Shown here: piece after piece, positions 16,361 to 22,935 of the stretch
Layout of the letters: each line of letters begins with the position of its first letter
How positions within the stretch are numbered: position 1 is the stretch's first letter
DNA from: Modestobacter sp.
Lineage (GTDB): Bacteria; Actinomycetota; Actinomycetes; Mycobacteriales; Geodermatophilaceae
Direction: 5' to 3'
DNA: 41,587 nucleotides
NCBI GenBank assembly: GCA_025966175.1
Contig: JAOPVN010000108.1
Location: 1 to 41,587, forward strand
Position numbers and translations under genes: made by a program
Notes under the pieces: generated by a model
Told to the model about the DNA's origin: nothing
Database searches by the model: none
What the model saw: only the letters and a program-made list of their open reading frames with translations

Positions 16361-16556
16361 ACCGGGGGAGGGTCGCCGGACCGGTCGGGAAGCGCGGGAC
16401 GCCCCGGACGATCTGGTCCGGGGGAGTCCCGGGGCACTGTCTACCAGCGGGACGCCACGGCGCCACCGGGCCGCGCCGCAGCGGGCCGGATGCTCCGGCG
16501 GCCCGGGGGTGGGGGCAGGAGGCCGGAATCCCGGCTGCTACTGTTCTTCCTCGCCA

Positions 16557-16639
16557 GGGCAAGTGGCGGAATGGCAGACGCGCACGGTTCAGGTCCGTGT
16601 GTCCGAGAGGACGTGGGGGTTCAACTCCCCCCTTGCCCA
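16557..16639 (+). tRNA. tRNA-Leu (CAG)
   Basis: Class II tRNA, 83 nt. Acceptor GGGCAAG (16557-16563) pairs with CTTGCCC (16632-16638), discriminator A16639. The anticodon stem CACGG/CCGTG carries loop 'TTCAGGT' (anticodon CAG), and a long variable arm 'TGTCCGAGAGGACG' follows. T-arm 'GGGGGTTCAACTCCCCC'. CCA is not encoded. TACTGT at 16539-16544 is a plausible -10 box. Confidence 0.96.
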
Positions 16640-16667
16640 CCCCAGGTCCCCGTGTCGGGAGGCCCAG

Positions 16668-16700
16668 AGAGCGCCGGTGACCATCTGGTCCCGGCGCTCT
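16668..16700 (+). terminator. Terminator after tRNA-Leu
   Basis: AGAGCGCCGG (16668-16677) pairs with CCGGCGCTCT (16691-16700), and the inner GACCA/TGGTC extends the stem with one bulged T, followed by 'TCTGCTGT'. It may also serve the convergent CBS gene ending at 16724. Confidence 0.85.
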
Positions 16701-16723
16701 TCTGCTGTCCGGGGTCCTCGGCC

Positions 16724-17479
16724 TCAGCGCCGTCCGGGCCGGGCCGGCGCGGCCGGCACGTCGAGGGCGCGGTGCAGCACGGAGAGGTCCTCGTCCACCA
16801 CGACGGCGAGCGGACTCTCCGCCGCCTTGCCGTTCTCGGTGACCACCAGCGCAGACGGCCGGGATCCGCCCCGCAGCGGCCGGCCCAGCAGGTCGATCGC
16901 CTCGGCGGCCGTGGTGCTCCGCGGGACGTGCAGCGCGGTGTCCAGGTCCTCGGCGCAGGTGAGGACGGCCGCCACGGTCTCCTCTCCCGTCGTCACCTCG
17001 TCGTCGTCCATCTGCTGGGCGAACCAGCGGGCGATCGCGTTCGTGGTGATCAGGCCGGCCCAGCCGTGGTCGGCGTAGACGGGGAACTGGGAGTAGTCCA
17101 GCGTCCGCACCAGGTGCAGCACGGCGCGGATCGGCTGCTCGGCGCGGACGGACACCACGGGCCGGCCCGGCAGGGCGGTCAGCACGGTCGGTGGGCGGAG
17201 CAGCAGGTCGCGGATCTGCTGGATGTGCTCGATGACCCCGGGAGCGGGATCGGCGATCGGCCGTCCCGCGTAGTACCGCTGGTGGCTGATCACGTTGCGC
17301 AGGTCGGCGAAGGTGCCCAGGTCGCGCAGCACGGAGCGGGGGAGCCGGGCCCGCTCGGCGTACGCGCTGGCCAGCCCGGCGAACGGCTCGTGTTCGGCGC
17401 GGCCGAGCACCGTGCGCAGGTGCTGCTCGATCTCGGTGAAGAGGTCCAGGAACTGCCCGGCCCGGGAGGAGTCGGTCAT
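16724..17479 (-). CDS. CBS domain-containing protein
   Basis: A 251-residue soluble protein. The N-terminal half is helical ('FLDLFTEIEQHLRTVLGRAEHEPF ... LRDLGTFADLRNVISHQRYY'); the C-terminal half carries a CBS pair ('VVSVRAEQPIRAVLHLVRTLDYSQFPVYADHGWAGLITTNAIARWF' and a second degenerate copy ending 'ALVVTENGKAAESPLAVVV'). CBS pairs usually bind adenine nucleotides; the 'NVISHQRYY' segment resembles RNase-toxin-like helical folds but I cannot assign one. ATG at 17479 overlaps the stop of the DUF1707 gene as ATGA, so the two are co-translated. Confidence 0.7.
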   Translation of the reverse strand: MTDSSRAGQFLDLFTEIEQHLRTVLGRAEHEPFAGLASAYAERARLPRSVLRDLGTFADLRNVISHQRYYAGRPIADPAPGVIEHIQQIRDLLLRPPTVLTALPGRPVVSVRAEQPIRAVLHLVRTLDYSQFPVYADHGWAGLITTNAIARWFAQQMDDDEVTTGEETVAAVLTCAEDLDTALHVPRSTTAAEAIDLLGRPLRGGSRPSALVVTENGKAAESPLAVVVDEDLSVLHRALDVPAAPARPGRR

Positions 17480-17997
17480 CGATCCCGGGGGGCGGTGGCG
17501 TGGCGGTCCGGATTCCGGCCACGGTCCCGGCCGCTGTCGCCGCCGAGGGACTGGGCGAGCAGGACGATCCCCCACGGACCGACCACCCACAGCGGCCACG
17601 GGTAGATCCAGTCGGCCGAGCCGATCGAGCTGAGGGCCCAGATCCCGACGACGATCACCGCGGTGGTCATCCAGCTGCGCCACGCGGCCCGCCGACCGCT
17701 GCCGCCGGCCCACGGCCCCCAGCCGGTCCAGCTCCGCGCCCATCCGGCACCTCCGCACCCGGTGTACCCGTCGGCGGGCGCGGGGATGGGGGACGGCTGG
17801 GCGACCCGCGGGGGGTCGGTCGTCGGCAGGTCCGCGGTGAGCGGGGCGAGGTCGCCGTACGTGCGGGCGGCGTAGGCCCGGGCCAGCCGGTCGTCGTACT
17901 CGGCGACGGTCAGCCGCCCGGTCGACATGTGGGTGCCCAGGACGTCGGCGACCGCGGCACGGTCGGCATCGGACGCGCGCAGGTGGGGCTCGGGCAT
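17476..17997 (-). CDS. DUF1707 (SHOCT-like) domain membrane protein
   Basis: A 173-residue protein. The N-terminal DUF1707 domain ('LRASDADRAAVADVLGTHMSTGRLTVAEYDDRLARAYAARTYGDLAPLTADLP') is followed by a Pro-rich linker and a two-helix membrane region ('MTTAVIVVGIWALSSIG' and 'WPLWVVGPWGIVLLAQSL'). DUF1707 proteins are common in actinobacteria and of unknown function. ATG at 17997 has GAGGAG about 7-12 bases upstream; it diverges from the aldose epimerase gene across a 174-bp region containing a parS site. Confidence 0.85.
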   Translation of the reverse strand: MPEPHLRASDADRAAVADVLGTHMSTGRLTVAEYDDRLARAYAARTYGDLAPLTADLPTTDPPRVAQPSPIPAPADGYTGCGGAGWARSWTGWGPWAGGSGRRAAWRSWMTTAVIVVGIWALSSIGSADWIYPWPLWVVGPWGIVLLAQSLGGDSGRDRGRNPDRHATAPRDR

Positions 17998-18104
17998 CTC
18001 CGGACTCCTCGGGTTGGTCGCAGGGCCCAGTCTGGTGCCGCACGACCGCCTGAGGCCACTGACGTCTGTCACCAGTTCCGCGCCCGGGTCGCGCGTGCTC
18101 AGGG

Positions 18105-18118
18105 GTTCCACGTGGAAC
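18105..18118. other. parS site (ParB binding)
   Basis: GTTCCACGTGGAAC is a perfect 14-bp palindrome matching the actinobacterial parS consensus. It lies in a divergent intergenic region, as most parS sites do near oriC. An identical 14-mer occurs at 31765-31778. Confidence 0.88.
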
Positions 18119-18171
18119 AGCGGGCGAGGCGCTGTGATGAGCTGTCCGGGACCGTTCCCGAGGAGGACCCC

Positions 18172-19107
18172 ATGCCGCTCGACCCGCTCTGGCCGTCCAC
18201 CGAGCCCCGCGACGCCGAGGTGTCCGTGGGAGAGGTCCGCCTCGCCGTCGACCTGCGCGGCGGTGGGCTGCGCGACCTGGTCGTCGGCGACTGGCACCTG
18301 CTCGACGACTACCCCTCCGGCACCGTGCCGGCCGCGCGCCGAGGCGGCGTGCTGCTGCCCTGGCCGAACCGGCTGCGCGGCGGCCGGTGGAGCTGGCGCG
18401 GCCGGGAGCTGCAGCTGGACGTGGTCAGCGAGCAGTCGCCGAACGCGGTGCACGGCCTGGTCAGCGCCCAGCCGTGGACGGTCCTGGCCGAGACCGACGG
18501 CGCGGTCACCGTGGGCACCGTGGTCGAGCCGCGGACCGGGTACCCGTTCCGGCTCGCCGCGGCGATCGACTACGAGCTGACGCCGGAGCGGCTGTCGGTG
18601 ACGGTGCGGGTGCGCAACGCCGGGGATGCCGACGCCCCGCTCGGCGTCGGCATGCACCCCTACTTCTCCGTCGGTGGCGGGTCGGTGGGTGAGCTGCCCG
18701 AGGGGGTGCTGGCCGACCACGAGGTCTCCGTCCCGGCGCGGACGGCGATGGTGACCGACGGTGGACTGCCCACCGGGGAGAGCCGTCCCTTCGACGGCTC
18801 GATCGGCCGGATCGGCGACCGCGTCATCGACGTCCCGCTCACCGACCTGGTCCGGGACGACGACGGCTGGGCGCGGGTGCGCCTGCGCGGGCCGGCCGGG
18901 TCCCTGGAGGTCGCCGTCGACGGTTCGTGGCCGTGGCTGCAGGTCTTCTCCGGCGACACCCTCCCGGCGGGGCAGCGGCGCCGGAGCCTCGCCGTGGAGC
19001 CGATGACCTGCCCGCCCAACGCGCTGGCCGACGGCGTGGACCTGGTCGTGCTGCCACCCGGCGGCACCTGGTCGGGCACCTGGACCCTCGGGTGGACGCC
19101 GGCGTGA
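18172..19107 (+). CDS. Aldose 1-epimerase family protein
   Basis: A 311-residue galactose-mutarotase-like protein that interconverts anomers of sugars or sugar phosphates. Motifs: 'LLPWPNRLRGGRW' (substrate Asn-Arg), 'NAVHGLV' (catalytic His), 'GMHPYFSV' (second His) and 'VEPMTCPPNAL' (catalytic Glu). ATG at 18172 has AGGAGG (18161-18166). Its TGA overlaps the MOSC start as GTGA. Substrate cannot be read from sequence. Confidence 0.92.
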   Translation: MPLDPLWPSTEPRDAEVSVGEVRLAVDLRGGGLRDLVVGDWHLLDDYPSGTVPAARRGGVLLPWPNRLRGGRWSWRGRELQLDVVSEQSPNAVHGLVSAQPWTVLAETDGAVTVGTVVEPRTGYPFRLAAAIDYELTPERLSVTVRVRNAGDADAPLGVGMHPYFSVGGGSVGELPEGVLADHEVSVPARTAMVTDGGLPTGESRPFDGSIGRIGDRVIDVPLTDLVRDDDGWARVRLRGPAGSLEVAVDGSWPWLQVFSGDTLPAGQRRRSLAVEPMTCPPNALADGVDLVVLPPGGTWSGTWTLGWTPA

Positions 19108-19832
19108 GCGGGGACCTGCGGGTGCTGGAGATCTGGCGGTTTCCGGTGAAGTCCCTGCAGGGCGAGCGCCTCGACCGCACCGAGGTCGGCCCGGAGGGGG
19201 TCGCCGGTGATCGGGGCTGGGCGCTGTTCGACGTGGAGACCGGGTTCGGGCTGACCGCCCGCCGGGTGCCCGAGCTGCTGTTCGCCGCGGGCCGATCCCG
19301 CCCCGACGGCGGGGTAGAGGTGGTCCTGCCCGACGGCACGGTCACCGCCGATGACGCCGTCCTCTCCACATGGGCCGGCCGGCAGGTCGCGCTGCGCGCG
19401 GCCGCGCAGGTGGAGGGCGCCCGCCGCTACGAGAGCACGGCCGACCTCGAGCACGAGGACGCCGCACGGTGGAACCCGTTCGGGGGCGCGGACGGCGCCT
19501 TCCACGACAACGCCGACGCCCGGGTGACCCTGCTGTCCACCGGCACCCTCGGCGGCTGGGACCGGCGCCGTTTCCGGGCCAACGTGGTGCTGGCGGGGGC
19601 GGGGGAGGACGCGTTGGTCGGTGCCCGGGTGCGGGCGGGGACCGCGGAGCTGGACGTCGTCGGCCGGGTGCCGCGCTGCGTGATGACGACCCGCCCGCAG
19701 GCCGGGGGCATCGGGCGGGACACCGGGGTGCTCAAGACGATCCACCGGGAGTTCGGCGGGGCCCTGTCGGTCGGTGCCGTGGTGGCCCGGCCGGGCATGC
19801 TCGCGGTGGGCGACGCACTCACCCTGGCTTGA
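19104..19832 (+). CDS. MOSC domain-containing protein
   Basis: A 242-residue protein with the MOSC N-terminal beta-barrel ('LEIWRFPVKSLQGERLDRTEV ... GDRGWALFDVETG') and a C-terminal MOSC domain ('TLLSTGTLGGWDRRRFRANVVLAGAG', 'VGRVPRCVMTTRPQ' with the conserved Cys). MOSC proteins transfer or bind sulfur and molybdenum-cofactor-linked substrates; the target here is unknown. The GTG at 19104 overlaps the epimerase stop. Its last bases are part of the 12-bp direct repeat that borders the inserted cassette, and without the cassette the S4 gene would follow after about 24 bp. Confidence 0.88.
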   Translation: MSGDLRVLEIWRFPVKSLQGERLDRTEVGPEGVAGDRGWALFDVETGFGLTARRVPELLFAAGRSRPDGGVEVVLPDGTVTADDAVLSTWAGRQVALRAAAQVEGARRYESTADLEHEDAARWNPFGGADGAFHDNADARVTLLSTGTLGGWDRRRFRANVVLAGAGEDALVGARVRAGTAELDVVGRVPRCVMTTRPQAGGIGRDTGVLKTIHREFGGALSVGAVVARPGMLAVGDALTLA

Positions 19833-19833
19833 G

Positions 19834-19882
19834 TTCGGCAGCAAGGTGACTTCGCAGCAAGGTGACTTCGCAGCAAGGTGAC
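19834..19882 (+). repeat. Three tandem 16-17-bp units at the left cassette end
   Basis: TTCGGCAGCAAGGTGAC (17 bp, 19834-19850) is followed by two identical TTCGCAGCAAGGTGAC units (19851-19866, 19867-19882). The first unit is part of the left inverted repeat. There are no spacers, so this is not a CRISPR array. Confidence 0.9.
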
Positions 19883-19968
19883 TTCCAGGTGGGAAATGCG
19901 CCGAGCCGACGGCGTGCTGCCCTCGGGTGGGCGGAGTGCTGGCGGGTGGTCCTCACCGGGGGTGAGCC

Positions 19969-20665
19969 CTACCAGGGGCACGACGCCGTGGCGGTCGAAG
20001 AAGCCACCGGGGGGCCCGTCCGGACCGATGGAGGCCATCGCCACGATGGCCTCGGCGCCTTCCTCGACGGACTGGGTGCCGCCGTGCCCGTTGAGGTCGG
20101 TGGCGGTGTAGCCGGGATCGACGGCGTTGATCCGGATCTGCGGGAAGCTCTTGGCGTACTGACTGGTGAGCATGTTCAGCGCGGCCTTCGACGACGGGTA
20201 GGCGAGCCCCCTCCACGCCGACCAGGGCAACGTCGGATCGGTCGTCACCGCAAGGGAACCCAGACCGCTGCTCACGTTGACGATCGCCGGTGCCGGCGAG
20301 CGCAGCAGCAGCGGCAGGAAGGCGTGCGTCACGCGAACGACGCCGAGGACGTTGGTCGCGTGGACCCGCTCCACGTCGTCGGCGGTCGTGTCCTCCGCGG
20401 GCACGGCCCCGCCGCTGATGCCGGCGTTGTTGACGAGCACGTCGAGGGCGCCGCTCTCCGCCTCGACAGCGGCGGCCGCGGCGGTGACGGAGTCGTCGTC
20501 GAGGACGTCAAGGACGACGAACCGGCAGCCGAGCTCGCGCGCCGCGGCCGCGCCGCGCTCGGAGTCACGGGCGACGAGGTAGACGTCGTGGCCTGCCTGA
20601 ACCAGCCGGCGGGCCGCCTCGCGCCCCAGTCCCTTGTTCGCTCCGGTGATCAGTGTGGTGGTCAT
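19969..20665 (-). CDS. SDR family oxidoreductase, frameshifted at its C-terminus
   Basis: Classical short-chain dehydrogenase using NAD(P)H: 'TGANKGLG' cofactor loop at the N-terminus, 'NNAGIS', 'NVSSGLGS' catalytic Ser and 'YPSSKAA' catalytic Tyr/Lys. ATG at 20665. Related SDRs end '...GGFFDRxGxVPW' and stop. Here the sequence reads GTG CCC CTG GTA G; removing one C from the CCCC run (19975-19978) gives GTG CCC TGG TAG, that is V-P-W-stop at 19969. The extra base makes the ORF run on about 180 codons, through the tandem repeats and antisense to MOSC, to 19427. Either a sequencing error or a real indel that adds a nonsense tail. Span 697 nt = 3n+1, consistent with one inserted base. Confidence 0.8.
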
Positions 20666-20710
20666 GTCCACGACCTTGCGCCCGCTCGCGGGCGGCCGGC
20701 CGGCCTGGAC

Positions 20711-20737
20711 GGTGGTGGTACCGCTGGTACCACCACC
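20711..20737. promoter_or_regulatory. Operator palindrome between SDR gene and regulator
   Basis: GGTGGTGGTACC (20711-20722) and GGTACCACCACC (20726-20737) are perfect 12-bp inverted arms with a 3-bp spacer. The site lies midway in the 101-bp gap between the divergent SDR (20665) and regulator (20767) starts, as expected for a regulator that controls itself and its neighbour. Confidence 0.8.
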
Positions 20738-20766
20738 GCGCCGCGACGGCGGGCGAGACTGGGCGG

Positions 20767-21117
20767 GTGGACGGAGACGGGTTGGGCGCGGCGCTGCGCG
20801 CATGGCGCGCCCGGGTGCGCCCCGAGGTCGCAGGCGTGCCGTACCGCGGTGCGCGGCGGACCCCCGGGCTGCGCCGCGACGAGGTCGCGATGCTCGCCGG
20901 CGTCTCGGTGGAGTACGTCATCCGGCTGGAGCAGGACCGCGCGAGGCATCCCTCCCGGCAGGTCCTCGACGCGCTCGCACGGGCGCTGCGTCTCTCGGCG
21001 GCCGAGCGGGAGCACCTGCTGCGGCTGGGCGGTGTGACGCCCGCCGAGCCGGGCACGGCCGAGGCGGACGCCCTGGCACTGCTGCGCGTCGTCGGAACGC
21101 AAGCGTTCTCCACCTGA
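20767..21117 (+). CDS. MmyB-like XRE regulator lacking its ligand-binding domain
   Basis: A 116-residue helix-turn-helix protein. 'RTPGLRRDEVAMLAGVSVEYVIRLEQDRARHPSRQVLDALARALRLS' is the standard N-terminal DNA-binding part of MmyB-like regulators that pair with divergent SDR genes. Family members run to about 270 residues with a C-terminal ligand (fatty-acid/PAS-like) domain; here the frame ends soon after 'HLLRLGGVTPAEPG' with 'GTQAFST' and no downstream frame restores it. It starts at GTG 20767. It may still bind the palindrome at 20711 without effector control, or be decaying. Confidence 0.75.
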   Translation: MDGDGLGAALRAWRARVRPEVAGVPYRGARRTPGLRRDEVAMLAGVSVEYVIRLEQDRARHPSRQVLDALARALRLSAAEREHLLRLGGVTPAEPGTAEADALALLRVVGTQAFST

Positions 21118-21305
21118 CCCATCGCCGCCCTCTCACGAGAGCGTTGTCGCCCGCCGTGGGCCACCGATGAGCCCGGCCGACGGAGAGCACACGCCGGCAC
21201 GCATCTCGCCGCCGGTGGCCGTGGTTGCCGTAGGGGCTCCCTGAGGCCGCTCAGCCCGGGAGGCCGGCGACAGCCGCGCCCGAACTCACGGCCTTTCCCA
21301 CCCAC

Positions 21306-21326
21306 AAGTCACCGTGCTGCCGAACT
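21306..21326 (-). repeat. Right inverted repeat of the cassette
   Basis: AAGTCACCGTGCTGCCGAACT is the reverse complement of the left repeat at 19832-19852 apart from one base. It is followed by CTTG and the second copy of the 12-bp direct repeat. The 190 bp between the regulator stop and this repeat shows no gene. Confidence 0.8.
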
Positions 21327-21356
21327 TGCCCTGGCTTGAGGGGGGAGGATCGGCTG

Positions 21357-21572
21357 GTGCGCACCATCGAGCTCCGCTCCGGCGAGAAGTCCATCCGGCT
21401 CGGTCAGCTGCTGAAGCTGGTCGACGCCGTCCCTTCTGGCGCCCAGGTCAAGGACGTCCTGACCGCAGGCGACGTCGCGGTGAACGGCGAGCCCGAGGAG
21501 CGCCGTGGCCGGCAGCTGCACCGCGGCGACGTCGTCTCGGTGGCCGGTCAGGAGGACCTGCGCATCGGCTGA
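21357..21572 (+). CDS. RNA-binding S4 domain-containing protein
   Basis: A 71-residue single S4 domain: 'IRLGQLLKLVDAVPSGAQVKDVLTAGDVAVNGEPEERRGRQLHRGDVVSV'. Proteins of this YbcJ/RlbA type bind structured RNA, probably ribosome-related. The GTG at 21357 with SD GGAGG (21344-21348) is preferred to the track's TTG at 21336, which lies inside the direct repeat. It was probably downstream of MOSC in one operon before the cassette arrived. Confidence 0.88.
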   Translation: MRTIELRSGEKSIRLGQLLKLVDAVPSGAQVKDVLTAGDVAVNGEPEERRGRQLHRGDVVSVAGQEDLRIG

Positions 21573-21690
21573 CCGCGCTGCGTCAGTGATCGAATGCGGA
21601 GAGTCACCCCGCGCGCGGAGATGCTGTCACGCACAGATGTCACACAACTCGCGCGTGCAGACCGCCGACCTGGGGGGCATGCCCTCGATG

Positions 21691-21725
21691 CCCGGGCGGC
21701 GGTGGTGCGGAACCCGCCGCCCGGG
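21691..21725. terminator. Bidirectional terminator between S4 and EEP genes
   Basis: 12-bp perfect stem CCCGGGCGGCGG (21691-21702) / CCGCCGCCCGGG (21714-21725) with an 11-base loop, placed between convergent genes. Confidence 0.8.
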
Positions 21726-21746
21726 GCTCTCTTCCCGCCGGTGACG

Positions 21747-22841
21747 TCAGCCCGGCGGCAGCCGCAGGTCGGCGATCAGCGCCCGGTGGTCGGTGCCCGG
21801 CATGTGCACGATCTGCAGGGCGGCCACGCCGATCCGCGGGTCGACCAGCACGTGGTCCAGGCTCAGCCGCGGGAACGGGCACCTCAGCGGTGTCCAGGTC
21901 GGGCGCAGCGCCTGCCCGGTCGCCCGGGCGGCATCGACCCACCCACGACGCAGCAGCCGGCGGAAGGCCGCATGGTCCGGGGTGGCGTTGAAGTCACCGG
22001 CCAGCACCCGCAGCACGCCGTCCTGCGGATGGGGGAGCCGGTCGAGGTCACGGTGCCAGGCGCGGACGTCGTCGGGCGAGCGGGTCGGCGCGTGGGTGTG
22101 CACCGCGGTGACCTCCAGGGGCGGTGCGCCCGGCGGTGCCAGCCGCACGGTCGGCTGCTCGAAGTGCCCGGCGAGCTGGGCGCGCGCCAGCACCGGCAAC
22201 CGGGTCCACACGGCTCCGCCGGCACCGGGCCGGGCGGGGTCCGCGGCCGCCAGGTGGTGGCCGTGGGGCAGCAGCTCGCCGAGGCCGACGGACCGCAGCG
22301 CCTCGTCCGCCTCGGGGGTGACCTCCGAGAGCGCCAGCACGTCGACGTCGGCGGCGAGCGCGAGGACGGCGGCCGGGTCGGCCCGCCCGTACAGCATGTT
22401 CAGCGAGGCCACGCGCAGCGGCGTCCCCGAGGTGGCGGTACCCGGCGTCCGCCGTGCCGTGCCGAGCACGGAGCCGCCCAGCACGGAGCCACCCAGCAGG
22501 GAGCCACCCAGCAGGGAGCCACCCAGCAGGGAGCCACCCAGCACGGAGCCACCCAGCACGGAGCCGCCCAGGACCGCGGCTGCTCCACCGGCCAGCCAGG
22601 TCGCCCGGCGCGAGCGGGCGAGGAGCGCGACGGCGACCGGCAGCACGCTGGTGCCGGCCGCGTAGCGGGTGAAGGCGGTCGCCGGCACCAGCGGGTGGCC
22701 GCGCTCGACGCCGGCGGCACGCAGCACCGCCCAGCCGGCCCAGGGTGCGGCCAGGGCCAGGGCGGCTCGTCTCGGTACGGTCGGCAGCGGCATGGCGACC
22801 ATGATGGTGCCGAGCGCGGCTGTGCACGGCCTGGTGATCAC
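21747..22841 (-). CDS. Endonuclease/exonuclease/phosphatase family membrane protein
   Basis: Up to 364 residues. Two or three N-terminal membrane segments precede an EEP-fold domain with 'VASLNMLYGRADP' (metal-binding Asn), 'ALSEVTPE' (Glu), 'VTAVHTHAPT', 'VLAGDFNATPDH' (GDFN) and 'SLDHVLVDPR ... GTDHRALIADL' (catalytic His-Asp). Membrane-tethered EEP proteins of this architecture are common in actinobacteria; the substrate may be a nucleotide, lipid or nucleic acid. The third membrane segment consists of LGGS[V/L] repeats from a DNA VNTR. Start uncertain: GTG 22841 or ATG 22805 both lack a good SD. Confidence 0.88.
   Translation of the reverse strand: MITRPCTAALGTIMVAMPLPTVPRRAALALAAPWAGWAVLRAAGVERGHPLVPATAFTRYAAGTSVLPVAVALLARSRRATWLAGGAAAVLGGSVLGGSVLGGSLLGGSLLGGSLLGGSVLGGSVLGTARRTPGTATSGTPLRVASLNMLYGRADPAAVLALAADVDVLALSEVTPEADEALRSVGLGELLPHGHHLAAADPARPGAGGAVWTRLPVLARAQLAGHFEQPTVRLAPPGAPPLEVTAVHTHAPTRSPDDVRAWHRDLDRLPHPQDGVLRVLAGDFNATPDHAAFRRLLRRGWVDAARATGQALRPTWTPLRCPFPRLSLDHVLVDPRIGVAALQIVHMPGTDHRALIADLRLPPG
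22471..22575 (-). repeat. In-frame 15-bp tandem repeat (7 units)
   Basis: Seven units of GAGCC[A/G]CCCAGCA[C/G]G-type sequence run head to tail inside the EEP gene, encoding seven LGGS[V/L]-type pentapeptides. Unit count changes would keep the frame and alter the length of a glycine-zipper-like membrane segment. Confidence 0.95.
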
Positions 22842-22935
22842 CGACGGGTGCGTCGTTCACCCGCGTGCGGTAGGACGGGAAGTTCACGCAGGCCGGCTGG
22901 ACCGCGGCGGGCCTGGACGAGGAGGAGTGTCGCCG

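Larger units (their letters stand above)
19834..21340. mobile_element. Inserted SDR/regulator cassette bounded by direct and inverted repeats
   Basis: CCCTGGCTTGAG occurs at 19822-19833 (MOSC stop region) and at 21329-21340 (just before the S4 SD). Inside these lie 21-bp inverted repeats AGTTCGGCAGCA[A/C]GGTGACTT at 19832-19852 and 21326-21306, with 20 of 21 positions matching. Deleting 19834-21340 leaves '...CTTGAG|GGGGGAGGATCGG', which puts the S4 gene SD straight after MOSC. The insert carries only an SDR gene and a shortened regulator; no transposase or integrase is visible. It is either a non-autonomous element or a recombination-borne cassette. The direct repeat is longer than typical transposon duplications. 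Confidence 0.55.

Noticed and set aside
19834-19882. CRISPR-like repeats
   Set aside because: The units are contiguous without spacers and only three in number; there are no cas genes.
22471-22575. CRISPR-like repeats in the EEP gene
   Set aside because: A 15-bp in-frame coding repeat with no spacers.
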